Source of the DNA: an uncultured bacterium
GTDB lineage: Bacteria > Verrucomicrobiota > Kiritimatiellia > CAIKKV01 > CAITUY01
DNA: 64,000 bases
Assembly: GCA_903908715.1 (NCBI GenBank)
Contig: CAIVSY010000106.1
Location: 16,926 to 80,925, forward strand
Reading direction: 5' to 3'
Under the pieces are notes generated by a model. That model did not search any database. It saw only the letters and a list, made by a program, of their open reading frames with translations, and was not told the DNA's origin. Of this stretch, positions 19,617 through 28,207 are shown piece by piece; position 1 is the stretch's first letter; each line of letters begins with the position of its first letter. The position numbers and the translations under genes were made by a program.

Positions 19617-20476
19617 GTACTCATGGCCTCCTTGAGCATCTGCAAATCCGCCACCGCGTTACGGTACAAGGTCTCGACATCCGGCTGCGGGGCGCCCCAA
19701 TGGATCCCGGTTGTAAATTCCACCGTGATGCTGCCGGCAAAGCCGTGATCCTGCAGGATCTTCACCATCTCGCGAACGGCCGACATTCCATACTCCGCAA
19801 CCCGCGGCGCGTGCACATGCCCGAGCCGCGGCCCGAGGGCCTTGACCCATTCGACGAAAGAATGACCGTCGTCGTAAACCTTCTTGAAATGAACCGTCCC
19901 CACAAAGCGCGCGTCACCGAGTTCCGCCAGCATGGCCGCGGCATCGGCAGGTCCGGCGTAGAGCCCCCCGCTGTGACACTCGTCAATAAGCCTCACCGCA
20001 GGATCGAGCCCCTCCGCCCAAGCGCGGAGGTTTCGGATACTCTCAGCCTGGCGCGAATTGTCATGGCCGAAGTTGTACTTTACCCCTCGGGCGCCCAGTG
20101 AATGGACCAGTTCCTGCGCAAGCTCGCGGCGCAGCTTACCCTCGTCCTCGAGGTCAAAATAGGAACTGTAGACGGCAATCGGGAGGGGGCCGCTGGCCAA
20201 AGCCCTCAACTCCGCCGCGGAGGCAAAGAGGGCGTGGTTCTCCCACAACTCCACGCCATCGAACCCGTCGGAGGCGGCACGACCCATCCACTCGCTCACC
20301 AGCGTCCTGGGCGGGCCCTGGTTCGTACCAGCCTCACGGGTCATGCGGGTTACATATGGGAAGCAGCTCGAATCCCGGTCCGGCCAGCGGTTCGGTTCCA
20401 GAAGAATGGAACCCAGATAGACCGGCCATCCCGATGAGCAGGAGGCTCCGGCTCCCTGGCCTGCTCCTTTGTTCAC
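19613..20476 (-). CDS. sugar phosphate isomerase/epimerase-like TIM-barrel protein
   Basis: The protein has 287 residues with a GTG start overlapping the TGA of the CBM9 gene. Motifs DGVELWENH, VKYNFGHD, IDECHSGG, VGTVHFKKV and SITVEFTTG place the Glu/Asp/His metal ligands at the ends of barrel strands, as in the xylose isomerase-like/AP endonuclease 2 superfamily. Known members isomerise or epimerise ketoses, keto-inositols and keto-acids in the cytoplasm. It is coupled at both ends by four-base overlaps, with the tandem CBM9 gene upstream and the 2-hydroxyacid dehydrogenase downstream. The precise substrate is unknown. Confidence 0.8.
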   Translation of the reverse strand: MNKGAGQGAGASCSSGWPVYLGSILLEPNRWPDRDSSCFPYVTRMTREAGTNQGPPRTLVSEWMGRAASDGFDGVELWENHALFASAAELRALASGPLPIAVYSSYFDLEDEGKLRRELAQELVHSLGARGVKYNFGHDNSRQAESIRNLRAWAEGLDPAVRLIDECHSGGLYAGPADAAAMLAELGDARFVGTVHFKKVYDDGHSFVEWVKALGPRLGHVHAPRVAEYGMSAVREMVKILQDHGFAGSITVEFTTGIHWGAPQPDVETLYRNAVADLQMLKEAMST

Positions 20477-21936
20477 TTGGAATTCTCCCTGATGGCCGCG
20501 CGACGCGCCTCGTGCGACTTCCGGATATTCTCCTGCCCTTTCGCCATGTCGGACTCGGTCGCGGCAAACACAAGATGCCCCCAGCGATCCAAGGCCAGCA
20601 CATCACCGTCCAGCACCGGTCTCCAGGAGGAACTCTGCATGTTCTCAAAGTCAATCTTACCAGGCTGGTCCATCCTCATGAAGTTGATGCCCCAGACATC
20701 CCCTGGCTTCGGGGTGTCAACACCCATGCCTTTCCAAGACAAAACAAGGTGCGCACGCCAGCCTTTGCCGTTCTTTGACACCTCCATTACAGGATCCGCG
20801 ATATCATACTTGGGATCCGCGTTGCGAATGTCGTGGAACGCACCGGACACGGAAAGCTGTACCATCGCCAACTCGCGGGTCGCACTGTGCATATGGCCGA
20901 TATCCAGCCACAAATATGCGCAGTCATCCTTCCAAAGCTTGATGTTGTCACGCCCCTGCTGTTCGCCAAAGACAGCCGTGTCCGCGCAGTCAAACACCAC
21001 ATCCAGCCCCTTGGGACTCCAGCTGGCCGTTACCGTCGTCTCCTGCTTCGGCGCGGCTCCCGACGGCACCACCGTGAAGCCCTTGGCAACCGCCGGATTC
21101 TTTTCGGTGGCAATGAGAACATCCCCTTCATGCGGGAAAATGGACGTATCCGCCACGGCGGTATGCTCCTTCTTTATCGTCTCGCGCAGGACAGCCACGG
21201 CCGCCTGGTCCACAGCCGCATCCTTTGCGGCGAACACCAGATGCCCGAAATACTGCAGCCCTTCATACGTTCCGAGCACATCCTTGCCCTGGCTGAAAGG
21301 CGCCCATGTGGAGATCTTCGCCTTGCCCATGCCGTCGTACTTCCCATCATGGTCCAACCGGGTGAAGTTCACTCCCCAGATCTCGCCTTCCCGGGGTGTA
21401 ACGCCCAGCCCTTTCCACGGAATCCGGATCATCCCCTTCCACCCCTTGTCCGTCCGGGTCACCTCCGAGTAGGAACCCCAGGCGGACCAGCTGATATTCC
21501 GGTTATTGCCCTGGGCATCCTGCAACGCGCCCGCCGCGGAAAGCTTGAACGACACGAAATTGCCGCCCGGCACATGCTTATGCCCCATATCCAGCAGAAC
21601 GGCCACGCTGTCGTCTTTCCAGGTCTTGTCGGAATCACGGTCCTTCGCCCACTCGGCGGCCACCCCGGCATCCGCGCAATCGAAAACAACGGTCAGATTC
21701 TCGTCGTCCCATGTCACCGTGATATCCGTGCCCTGGGCCGCGGGCACCCCAACACCCATGGTCATTCCCGAAACCGTCACGGGCTTGCCTTTCGGAGCCG
21801 CCAGCACCAGGCTGTCCTTCGGCAGGGCTGGCCAAACCGGATCCGCGGCCCTCGCTTGCGAACCGGCCACAACCAGAATCAGAATCAAAAACACAACGAC
21901 TCTACGCGATGCTGCCACGATCTTGTTCTTTTTCAT
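20473..21936 (-). CDS. secreted protein with two tandem CBM9-like modules
   Basis: The protein has 487 residues. A signal peptide covers about 1-30, with a hydrophobic stretch ending at SQARA. Two homologous modules follow at about 45-240 and 265-465. Each has an FDCAD strand, a KTWKDDSVAVLLD/KLWKDDCAYLWLD motif, a WGVNFTRLD/WGINFMRMD motif and a WGHLVFAA end. This matches the carbohydrate family 9-like beta-sandwich. No catalytic domain is present, so it is probably a binding or surface protein. The second module resembles the N-terminal module of the lipoprotein at 13.3 kb, showing module exchange in the locus. A purine-rich AGGAAG lies before the ATG. Confidence 0.82.
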   Translation of the reverse strand: MKKNKIVAASRRVVVFLILILVVAGSQARAADPVWPALPKDSLVLAAPKGKPVTVSGMTMGVGVPAAQGTDITVTWDDENLTVVFDCADAGVAAEWAKDRDSDKTWKDDSVAVLLDMGHKHVPGGNFVSFKLSAAGALQDAQGNNRNISWSAWGSYSEVTRTDKGWKGMIRIPWKGLGVTPREGEIWGVNFTRLDHDGKYDGMGKAKISTWAPFSQGKDVLGTYEGLQYFGHLVFAAKDAAVDQAAVAVLRETIKKEHTAVADTSIFPHEGDVLIATEKNPAVAKGFTVVPSGAAPKQETTVTASWSPKGLDVVFDCADTAVFGEQQGRDNIKLWKDDCAYLWLDIGHMHSATRELAMVQLSVSGAFHDIRNADPKYDIADPVMEVSKNGKGWRAHLVLSWKGMGVDTPKPGDVWGINFMRMDQPGKIDFENMQSSSWRPVLDGDVLALDRWGHLVFAATESDMAKGQENIRKSHEARRAAIRENSK

Positions 21937-21955
21937 GATTCGTCACTTCCTTTGG

Positions 21956-23047
21956 TTATCTACTGCTCTCAACATCCGCCAGCCCGACCGGGGCCCCGTT
22001 TCTTGCCATGGACATGTCGGCTGCCAGACAGGTCACGGTGGATAGATAGGCATCGTCCGGGGAGATGAACTCCCGCTTGCCGGAAGACACACGGTCGACA
22101 ATATCCCGCGCTTCATCCTGCAGATTGTAGTACAGTTTCCAGGATGGCAGGTCCGCATAATCTTCCACACGCGCCACCCGTGGATAGTACTTGTCCCCGC
22201 TATAATTGTGAATGACCCGGACCTGGGGATGCCAGATATCCACGAAAGCATTCCCCCGGCTGCCAATCACGTTGAATTCCAAACGGTGCCCCGCCCGGTA
22301 GCATTCCGCCGCACTGCTCCCGTAAGGCAAGGCCGTAGTGGTCTGGTTGAACAGGATGTGAGCAACCGCCCCGCCCTCGAAGCGGAAGACCGTCAGCGCG
22401 TTGTCCGTGAACTCGTAATACGGAATGACCTTTGGCGCCGTGACACAAGACACATCGCGCAATGGCTTCCCAATCATCCAGCGCAGCAGATCGACATAAT
22501 GGTTCAGCTTGTTCGCGAACAACCCCCCGGATGACGCCTTGACTTTCCACGCCGCGGCATCCAGGGTCCATGGCCCGGGAGTATAATGACAATAGACCTG
22601 GGCTATCTCCCCCAGTTCACCGCTGTCGATCAGATCCTTAAGCCTTTGATACAGCAGGGAATAACGGCACTCGAAACCGATCTGCATAAAAACCCCCGTG
22701 CGATTCGCTGCATCCCGCATCGCACGGGCATCATCCAGCGTCACACCCATCGGCTTCTGGCAGTGGACGGCAATTCCGCGACGGATAGCCTCAAGGGTCA
22801 TTTCCCGATGCGTCTCGTTGGTCGACGTAATCGCCACCAGGTCCAGCGGATGCTTGTCGAGCAGTTCAAGCCAGTTCTGGTACACCGGCACTCCAAACCG
22901 TTGCGACAATTCACGCGCGGCCTCCGGTGTTCGGCGCACACCGGCAACGAACTCGGCATTCGGCATGGAACGCACCACCTCGGCTTCCGTCGTGCCGAAA
23001 CCGCCCAACCCGATAATACCGACCCGGATACGCCGTAGACTGCTCAT
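21956..23047 (-). CDS. Gfo/Idh/MocA-family oxidoreductase
   Basis: The protein has 363 residues from ATG 23047, preceded by GGAGGGAACG; an in-frame start 108 bp upstream adds unrelated sequence. The Rossmann motif is VGIIGLGGFG. CQKPMG holds the catalytic Lys, in place of the more common EKP, and KLNHYVDLLRWM holds the active-site His and Asp. Members are NAD(P)-dependent oxidoreductases on sugars, sugar acids or inositols. It starts the minus-strand series of region 1, 20 bp upstream of the tandem CBM9 gene. Its promoter should be in the 299-bp gap upstream (23048-23346), which otherwise holds only a + strand promoter. Confidence 0.88.
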   Translation of the reverse strand: MSSLRRIRVGIIGLGGFGTTEAEVVRSMPNAEFVAGVRRTPEAARELSQRFGVPVYQNWLELLDKHPLDLVAITSTNETHREMTLEAIRRGIAVHCQKPMGVTLDDARAMRDAANRTGVFMQIGFECRYSLLYQRLKDLIDSGELGEIAQVYCHYTPGPWTLDAAAWKVKASSGGLFANKLNHYVDLLRWMIGKPLRDVSCVTAPKVIPYYEFTDNALTVFRFEGGAVAHILFNQTTTALPYGSSAAECYRAGHRLEFNVIGSRGNAFVDIWHPQVRVIHNYSGDKYYPRVARVEDYADLPSWKLYYNLQDEARDIVDRVSSGKREFISPDDAYLSTVTCLAADMSMARNGAPVGLADVESSR

Positions 23048-23285
23048 CGTTCCCTCCGTCCTAATCCCATCCGGGAATGTCGGATACTGCGGACCATCCC
23101 ACCGGATCATCCGCAACTGGCCGTCTCCCTTTTCCCATCCCGGGAACCATCGCATACCCGGGACGAAACGATTTACGCCTCTCGCAGATGTACTTATAAA
23201 TACCGCGAAATCCTAACCAGCTTGGCCCCATAGTCAATCGGATTCGTCAACCCGAACACCCTGTTGCCCGGCAGTCAATGACAGG

Positions 23286-23313
23286 TTGCCAATGCAAGAC
23301 ACCCTGCTATACT
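23286..23313 (+). promoter_or_regulatory. sigma70-type promoter of the TPR lipoprotein gene
   Basis: TTGCCA (23286-23291) and TATACT (23308-23313) are 16 bp apart, each one mismatch from consensus. The start codon at 23347 is about 33 bp downstream, giving a short leader with no clear Shine-Dalgarno. Nothing else stands out in the 299-bp gap around it. Confidence 0.6.
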
Positions 23314-23346
23314 GGGACCGGTTGAGTTCAGTGTCCTTTTTTTCAC

Positions 23347-24501
23347 ATGAGCAACAGAAATGAAAGCTTGGTGATCGTCATAGGATTGACGGCTATCGTT
23401 CTGGCGTTAACCGGATGCAAGCGAGATCCGGTCAACCGCGCCATGCGCGCCCTGGCCGCAGGGAATCCTGCCTTGGCTGAATCGCTTCTCGCCCACGGGG
23501 CCGATTCAGCGGATCCATCCTTGCTGGCCAATCTTGCCCTGGCACGCATGAAACTGGGGCAAATCGATGAGGCTATGACTGGGTTTCGCCGATCTGCCGA
23601 CCTTGTTCCGGATGACCCCCGCCCACTGGAATTCATGGCAGCCATGGCTGCAGAGGATTCACGTTGGCGCATGAGTCACCAGTTGCTTCTGGAGGCCTCA
23701 CGCCGGAACCCGCGATCTCCTCGGATTCAGACTGCACTTGCCACTATCGAATTGCGCACCTACGGGGCTCAAGCCGCGGTCACTCGCCTGACTCAGGTTC
23801 TTGCATCAGCACCGAACTATTCACCGGCCCTGTTCAACCTTGCCCTGATCCAGAAGGAAACATTGAATAATCCTTCGGAGTCCATTCGCCTGTTGGAGCG
23901 CTTCCTGTCCACCTCCGGCGACTCCGAGCGTCTTGCGGTTGCACGCCAGATCCTGTCCGAACTTCGGACATCGGCCCCCATGCAGGGCAATTCCACCACG
24001 GTTCGCTCGCAGGCATCGGCAGAGCGACCCTCCCGGCGCTCAAATGGAACGGCGCTGTATAACCAGGGTGTGAAACACCATTCAGCCGGAAATCTGGATC
24101 AAGCATCGGAAGCGTACCGCAACGCCCTGGAAATCGACCCTTCCATGGCCAATGCTCATTACAACCTCGGATTGATTTGCAAGTCGAGGAATAACCTGCC
24201 GGAAGCACGTGTTTCATTTGAGAAGGCGCTGGAACTCCAACCGGAATTCTCGGATGCACGCTATATGCTGGGCTGCATACTCAAGGATGAAAAAAAGCCC
24301 CTTGCCGCGGTGGAGCAATGGGAAACGCTTATCTCCTCGAACCCGAATCATGCCCAGGCGTTTCATGCCTTGGGACTCCTCTATAAGGATTCACCGGCAA
24401 AACAGTCCGAAGCTAGACGTTGCTTCGAGAAATATCTTGAACTTACCCCAGGCGGTTCACAGGCACAAGTAGTCCGAGAGTGGCTGAAGTCTCATGATTA
24501 A
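23347..24501 (+). CDS. TPR-repeat lipoprotein
   Basis: The protein has 384 residues. A lipoprotein signal peptide ends at Cys24 (ALTGC). Degenerate TPR repeats fill about 30-195. A low-complexity Ser/Arg linker follows, then three or four clearer TPRs at about 228-375 (ALYNQGVKHHSAGNLDQASEAY, ANAHYNLGLICKSRNNLPEA, SDARYMLGCILKDEKKPLAA). TPR lipoproteins scaffold envelope or outer-membrane complexes; no partner can be named. The start ATG is 33 bp below a good promoter and lacks a Shine-Dalgarno. The cvpA-like gene follows after 65 bp. Confidence 0.85.
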   Translation: MSNRNESLVIVIGLTAIVLALTGCKRDPVNRAMRALAAGNPALAESLLAHGADSADPSLLANLALARMKLGQIDEAMTGFRRSADLVPDDPRPLEFMAAMAAEDSRWRMSHQLLLEASRRNPRSPRIQTALATIELRTYGAQAAVTRLTQVLASAPNYSPALFNLALIQKETLNNPSESIRLLERFLSTSGDSERLAVARQILSELRTSAPMQGNSTTVRSQASAERPSRRSNGTALYNQGVKHHSAGNLDQASEAYRNALEIDPSMANAHYNLGLICKSRNNLPEARVSFEKALELQPEFSDARYMLGCILKDEKKPLAAVEQWETLISSNPNHAQAFHALGLLYKDSPAKQSEARRCFEKYLELTPGGSQAQVVREWLKSHD

Positions 24502-24566
24502 CCCCCCCCGAAGGCGCGGACGGGAAGCTCTGCCCAATGCAAGAATGGCTATAGAGGAGACTGAGC

Positions 24567-25136
24567 ATGAGCGAGTTATTCACCGGCTTCAATTACGCCG
24601 ATCTTGCCGCCGGCATCCTGATTGCCGTATGGACGCTGTTTGGTATGAAGAAAGGCATGAGCGGTCAGGTCGCCTTCTTCCTCTCCGGCCTGGCCGTCGT
24701 ACTGTCGTTGTATTTCGGCCTCGCTCCCTGCCGTGACTGGCTGGTCAAGGAGTACACCATGACAGCCGACCTGGCCCGCATTGTGGCCGTCATGGCACTG
24801 GTTTCCATCCCCCTCCTCCTCGTGCTGCTTGTGCATGCTCTGGCGGGCTATGTGGTAAAGGTCACCTTTACCGCCTGGATGGATCGCGCCTGCGGGGCCA
24901 TTGCCGCATTATTCACCTCTTGTGCATTTATTGCCCTTCTGTTTGTTCTCCTGAACGTGCTCCCGGCGAACATACGGCCGGCATCTGCCGGCAAGGAATC
25001 CTGGATCGGGCGCCAGGTTTTACGCGGCAAGACCAAGGTTTTCCGCAACCTTGAATCCCGCATGGGCGGCACACGGAACGTCCTTGAGCAAGCCAGGGAG
25101 CAGCGCACCTCCAAACGGGAAAAATGGGAAGAATGA
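24567..25136 (+). CDS. CvpA-family membrane protein
   Basis: The protein has 189 residues with four hydrophobic segments at about 10-28, 35-52, 65-90 and 105-130 and a charged cytoplasmic tail. The motif NYADLAAGILIAVWTLFGMKKG matches the start of CvpA proteins, known from colicin V production in E. coli and likely involved in envelope homeostasis. GAGGAG precedes the ATG. The stop overlaps the dnaG start by four bases (ATGA), so the two are translationally coupled. Family assignment comes from topology and the N-terminal pattern; homology search would confirm it. Confidence 0.7.
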   Translation: MSELFTGFNYADLAAGILIAVWTLFGMKKGMSGQVAFFLSGLAVVLSLYFGLAPCRDWLVKEYTMTADLARIVAVMALVSIPLLLVLLVHALAGYVVKVTFTAWMDRACGAIAALFTSCAFIALLFVLLNVLPANIRPASAGKESWIGRQVLRGKTKVFRNLESRMGGTRNVLEQAREQRTSKREKWEE

Positions 25137-26980
25137 TCTCCAAGGCTGTCCTGGATGATATCCGTTTCCGCTGCGATATTGTGGACGTTGTTGACGCCTA
25201 CATCACTCTCCCCAGGAAAAGCGGGGCGATCAAAACCCTCTGCCCGTTCCACAAGGAAAAAACGCCCTCGTTTCATGTGAACCAGCAAAGGCAGATGTTC
25301 CACTGTTTCGGCTGCGGAGCCGGCGGAGATGTTTTCCGCTTCGTCATGATGCACGAACAGGTTGAGTTTATGACGGCTGTCCGGATCCTCGCCGAAAAGG
25401 CAGGCGTTCCGCTGGAGTTCGAGCAGGGCAGCCCCGCAGCCAGTGAACGGGAGCAAATCCTTGCCGTGCAGGAAAAACTGGCTCAGGCGTATCACACCAT
25501 GCTCAGGAAAAGTCCGGAAGCCCAGGAAGCAAGGGACTATCTTGCCCGCCGCGGACTGAACGCCGATATCCAGGAGTCATTCCTTATCGGATATGCACCA
25601 GACAAGCGCGACGCCATCTTTCAATGGGCACAGAAGAACGGATTTTCCCCGTCGATCCTGCAACTGGCCGGCGTGCTGGCAGGCCGCAATGAGGAGGGAC
25701 ACGGAGCCAGCGCCTTCTACGACCGCTTCCGCGGACGCATCATGTTCCCGATCCGGAATGAGCAGGGGCGCGTCATTGGATTCAGCGGAAGAACACTGCT
25801 AAAGGATGCAAAGACAGCCAAGTACGTCAACAGCCCGGAAACACCTGTCTTCCGGAAAAGCCAGGTGCTATATGCCCTGGACAAGGCTCGCCGGGAAATT
25901 GCGGAAAAACGCGAAGCTATTGTGTGTGAAGGACAGATCGATGTCATCCGCTGTCATCAGGCAGGCTTTACGCAGGCAGTCGCCGCGCAGGGGACCGCCT
26001 TTACCGACGACCATGCACGTATCCTGCGCCGCTATGCAGACGGGGTAATCCTGGTGTTCGACTCCGACGAAGCGGGCCGTAATGCCGCACTGAAGGCCAG
26101 TGCGGTCTTCCTTCGCGCAGGCCTCGCCGTCCGCGTGGCCTCCCTGCCAACCGGCGAGGACCCCGATTCCCTTATCCTCCGGGAGGGCGCAGCCTCCTTC
26201 AGCCGCATCCTGCAACAATCCGCATCGGCACTCGACTTCCAGATCAACCTGCTCCTGACGCGCGAAGATATTCGAACGGAGGCAGGACTCCTTCGCGTAT
26301 CCCGCGCTGTCCTTGCGACGATCTGCCAGGCCCCGAATGCAATCCAGCGCGACATTCTCCTCAACAACGCCGCGCGCCGATTGAACGTTGCTGTTTCAGC
26401 CCTTCAATCGGAAATCCGCCCCCTTCTAAGGAAAACAGGGCAACCTGAAACGGAAGTGCCCCCATCCGGCACTAGCGATATCCCCCGGAACGAGGAACTG
26501 CTGGCCGAACATCTTGGCGCCTGCCCTGAACTCGCCGGACTGGTGGACTCCTTCCTGCCGCTCGACAGGATCTCCAGCCCTCTTTGCCGGCAACTCATCG
26601 AGGCAATACTGGAGTCTCGCCGGGAGCATCAGGACTTGACCACCACGATCAGCCAGCGGGACAACGAAAGCAGGGATCTATCGGCTTTTGCCGCAAGGAT
26701 ACTGAGCGCACCCGCCAAAACCGGCTCCGAATCATCCCGTCAAGAGGCGGTTGAATCGCTTATCCTGGGCATCTGGCGCAATGAATGGCAAAGCGCCAGG
26801 CGCACACTGGAACAACAGGCATCGGGCACACAGGATGAAGCGGAAAAAGACAGACTGATCGCTCAAGCACAGCAACTCACAACCGACTTGAAGCGCTTGC
26901 AGAAATGGTCAACGGCTGAACCGGTTCTTCGTCTTTACCTTGAGACCTTGCACGCCTCCCGGCCGGAAACAGCCCCGTGA
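25133..26980 (+). CDS. dnaG: DNA primase DnaG
   Basis: The protein has 615 residues and makes RNA primers at the replication fork. The zinc finger is Cys37-x2-His40...Cys58-x2-Cys61 (CPFH, CFGC). The TOPRIM domain shows CEGQIDVI and DSDEAGRNA, the acidic metal-binding residues. The tail from about residue 420 should contact DnaB helicase. The start is taken at 25133, where ATG overlaps the cvpA stop; a second ATG at 25124 is in frame and equally possible. The size is typical for bacterial DnaG. No rpoD or rpsU is beside it, so the classical macromolecular synthesis operon is not kept. Confidence 0.95.
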   Translation: MISKAVLDDIRFRCDIVDVVDAYITLPRKSGAIKTLCPFHKEKTPSFHVNQQRQMFHCFGCGAGGDVFRFVMMHEQVEFMTAVRILAEKAGVPLEFEQGSPAASEREQILAVQEKLAQAYHTMLRKSPEAQEARDYLARRGLNADIQESFLIGYAPDKRDAIFQWAQKNGFSPSILQLAGVLAGRNEEGHGASAFYDRFRGRIMFPIRNEQGRVIGFSGRTLLKDAKTAKYVNSPETPVFRKSQVLYALDKARREIAEKREAIVCEGQIDVIRCHQAGFTQAVAAQGTAFTDDHARILRRYADGVILVFDSDEAGRNAALKASAVFLRAGLAVRVASLPTGEDPDSLILREGAASFSRILQQSASALDFQINLLLTREDIRTEAGLLRVSRAVLATICQAPNAIQRDILLNNAARRLNVAVSALQSEIRPLLRKTGQPETEVPPSGTSDIPRNEELLAEHLGACPELAGLVDSFLPLDRISSPLCRQLIEAILESRREHQDLTTTISQRDNESRDLSAFAARILSAPAKTGSESSRQEAVESLILGIWRNEWQSARRTLEQQASGTQDEAEKDRLIAQAQQLTTDLKRLQKWSTAEPVLRLYLETLHASRPETAP

Positions 26981-27033
26981 GACGGATGAGCAGGTGACAG
27001 GCCCGCGCTTTCCTCCCGCAGACTGTAACACAA

Positions 27034-27062
27034 TTGACACCCCCGCATATGCCCAGTATGAT
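27034..27062 (+). promoter_or_regulatory. near-consensus sigma70 promoter
   Basis: TTGACA (27034-27039) is followed by a 17-bp spacer and TATGAT (27057-27062). Only one of 12 positions departs from consensus. It is 23 bp upstream of the start codon at 27086, so the leader is very short, with GAGGAAG as Shine-Dalgarno. It is the strongest promoter seen in this window and lies in the 105-bp gap after dnaG. Confidence 0.75.
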
Positions 27063-27085
27063 GAGACTCAATAACTCGAGGAAGC

Positions 27086-27730
27086 ATGAAGCACATTATT
27101 CATAAAGTTAAGACATGGATGCGCGGCAAGCAGGACTCCGCCGCATCGCCAACACTGGTGTATGTTATGGTGACCCCCAGGCCCATGCCGGCGGCGGATA
27201 TGATCGCCTCGGATCCGGGAGCCGTATTACGTCGCCTGATCTCCTTCTCCAGCCGTGAAGCCCTACCCCTGGCGGTGATTCTGCCCGGAAGGCCAAACCG
27301 ACGGTATCCCGATGGTAGCCAGCAGAACGGTGTTCTTGTGCGCTATGCAACAAATGACCAGGCTCTGAAGGTCACGGAATCGACGATGGATGAGATTGGC
27401 CGCACTCATCCCGTTGTTGTCATTACCGATAACCCCGCTATTGAAAAGTTCGCTGCCGGCAGGCACTGCAAGACATTGCGAATCGAAACCTTCGAGAAAG
27501 CTGTCGAATCCGTGGCCGGCCCATTGCGCCGTGAGGCCCGCCCGCAAAAGGAAGGCCCCCGCCCGGCCACGCCGGACAACCGTCCGCCGATCCCCACGAC
27601 ACGTACACCCCAACCTTCCGCCCCTTCGGCACCTAAACCGACCGCCCAGGAACCCGCCGAACAGTCAGCGCCTCCACCGGAGAAGAAGGAACGGGACCAG
27701 GCTATCCTCGACCTCATTGACCCGCTATAA
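27086..27730 (+). CDS. uncharacterised protein with Pro/Ala-rich tail, possibly NYN/PIN-like
   Basis: The protein has 214 residues. Residues about 20-145 look like one alpha/beta domain: a strand LVYVMVTPR, a strand ALPLAVILPGR, then GVLVRYATND, HPVVVITDNPAIEKFA and CKTLRIETFEKAV. The order resembles the strand-acid-helix pattern of NYN or PIN nuclease folds (VVVITD in place of the usual VVTSD), but the first conserved Asp is not clear, so activity is doubtful. The tail (about 150-205) is rich in Pro, Ala, Lys and Thr and probably disordered. It is driven by the strongest promoter in the window and is followed by a lipoprotein gene 19 bp away. Function is unknown. Confidence 0.6.
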   Translation: MKHIIHKVKTWMRGKQDSAASPTLVYVMVTPRPMPAADMIASDPGAVLRRLISFSSREALPLAVILPGRPNRRYPDGSQQNGVLVRYATNDQALKVTESTMDEIGRTHPVVVITDNPAIEKFAAGRHCKTLRIETFEKAVESVAGPLRREARPQKEGPRPATPDNRPPIPTTRTPQPSAPSAPKPTAQEPAEQSAPPPEKKERDQAILDLIDPL

Positions 27731-27749
27731 TCGAAGCAAGGAGACAACC

Positions 27750-28193
27750 ATGAAATGGAATCCCGCTAGCCCCCTGTTGCTGTCTCTCGCTCTGGCCTGC
27801 GCAGGCGTACTGATTTGGGCCGGATGTGAAGCCGACTCCTCAAGCGAATCGGTGGTCATTTCCCCGCAATCCATCGTTGTGAAGCGCGGCCAGACCGTGG
27901 AATTCAAGGCATCCGGCGGCTATGATTATCGCTGGAGCCTCAATCCGGATGATGGGAGCGGAGCCCTGAACACCTTCTATGGCGATACTGTGATTTACAC
28001 CTGCCTCGCAACCAACGGCACCAGCCCCAAAAAGATCATTGTAAAGTCGACGATTGAGGGATCATCCACCGGGACGACGAATACGCCATCCTATTCAGCT
28101 GAGGCATACGCCGAGATCTATTACACCGTCCCGACCGGATCCTCCGGTACATCCACGAATTCCTCGAGCACATCCACGAATTCGCCCCCCTGA
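27750..28193 (+). CDS. small lipoprotein with Ser/Thr-rich tail
   Basis: The protein has 147 residues from ATG 27750, with AAGGAG six bases upstream. The lipoprotein signal peptide ends at Cys26 (LIWAGC). Residues about 40-120 are beta-rich (ISPQSIVVKRGQTVEFKASGGYDYRW), resembling an Ig-like/Big-type domain, and the end is a Ser/Thr/Asn repeat-like tail (GTSTNSSSTSTNSPP). Outer-membrane placement is likely. It follows the uncharacterised gene on the same transcript and precedes the TrmH-type gene by 14 bp. No function is known. Confidence 0.72.
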   Translation: MKWNPASPLLLSLALACAGVLIWAGCEADSSSESVVISPQSIVVKRGQTVEFKASGGYDYRWSLNPDDGSGALNTFYGDTVIYTCLATNGTSPKKIIVKSTIEGSSTGTTNTPSYSAEAYAEIYYTVPTGSSGTSTNSSSTSTNSPP

Positions 28194-28207
28194 CCCGATT
28201 CATTCGA

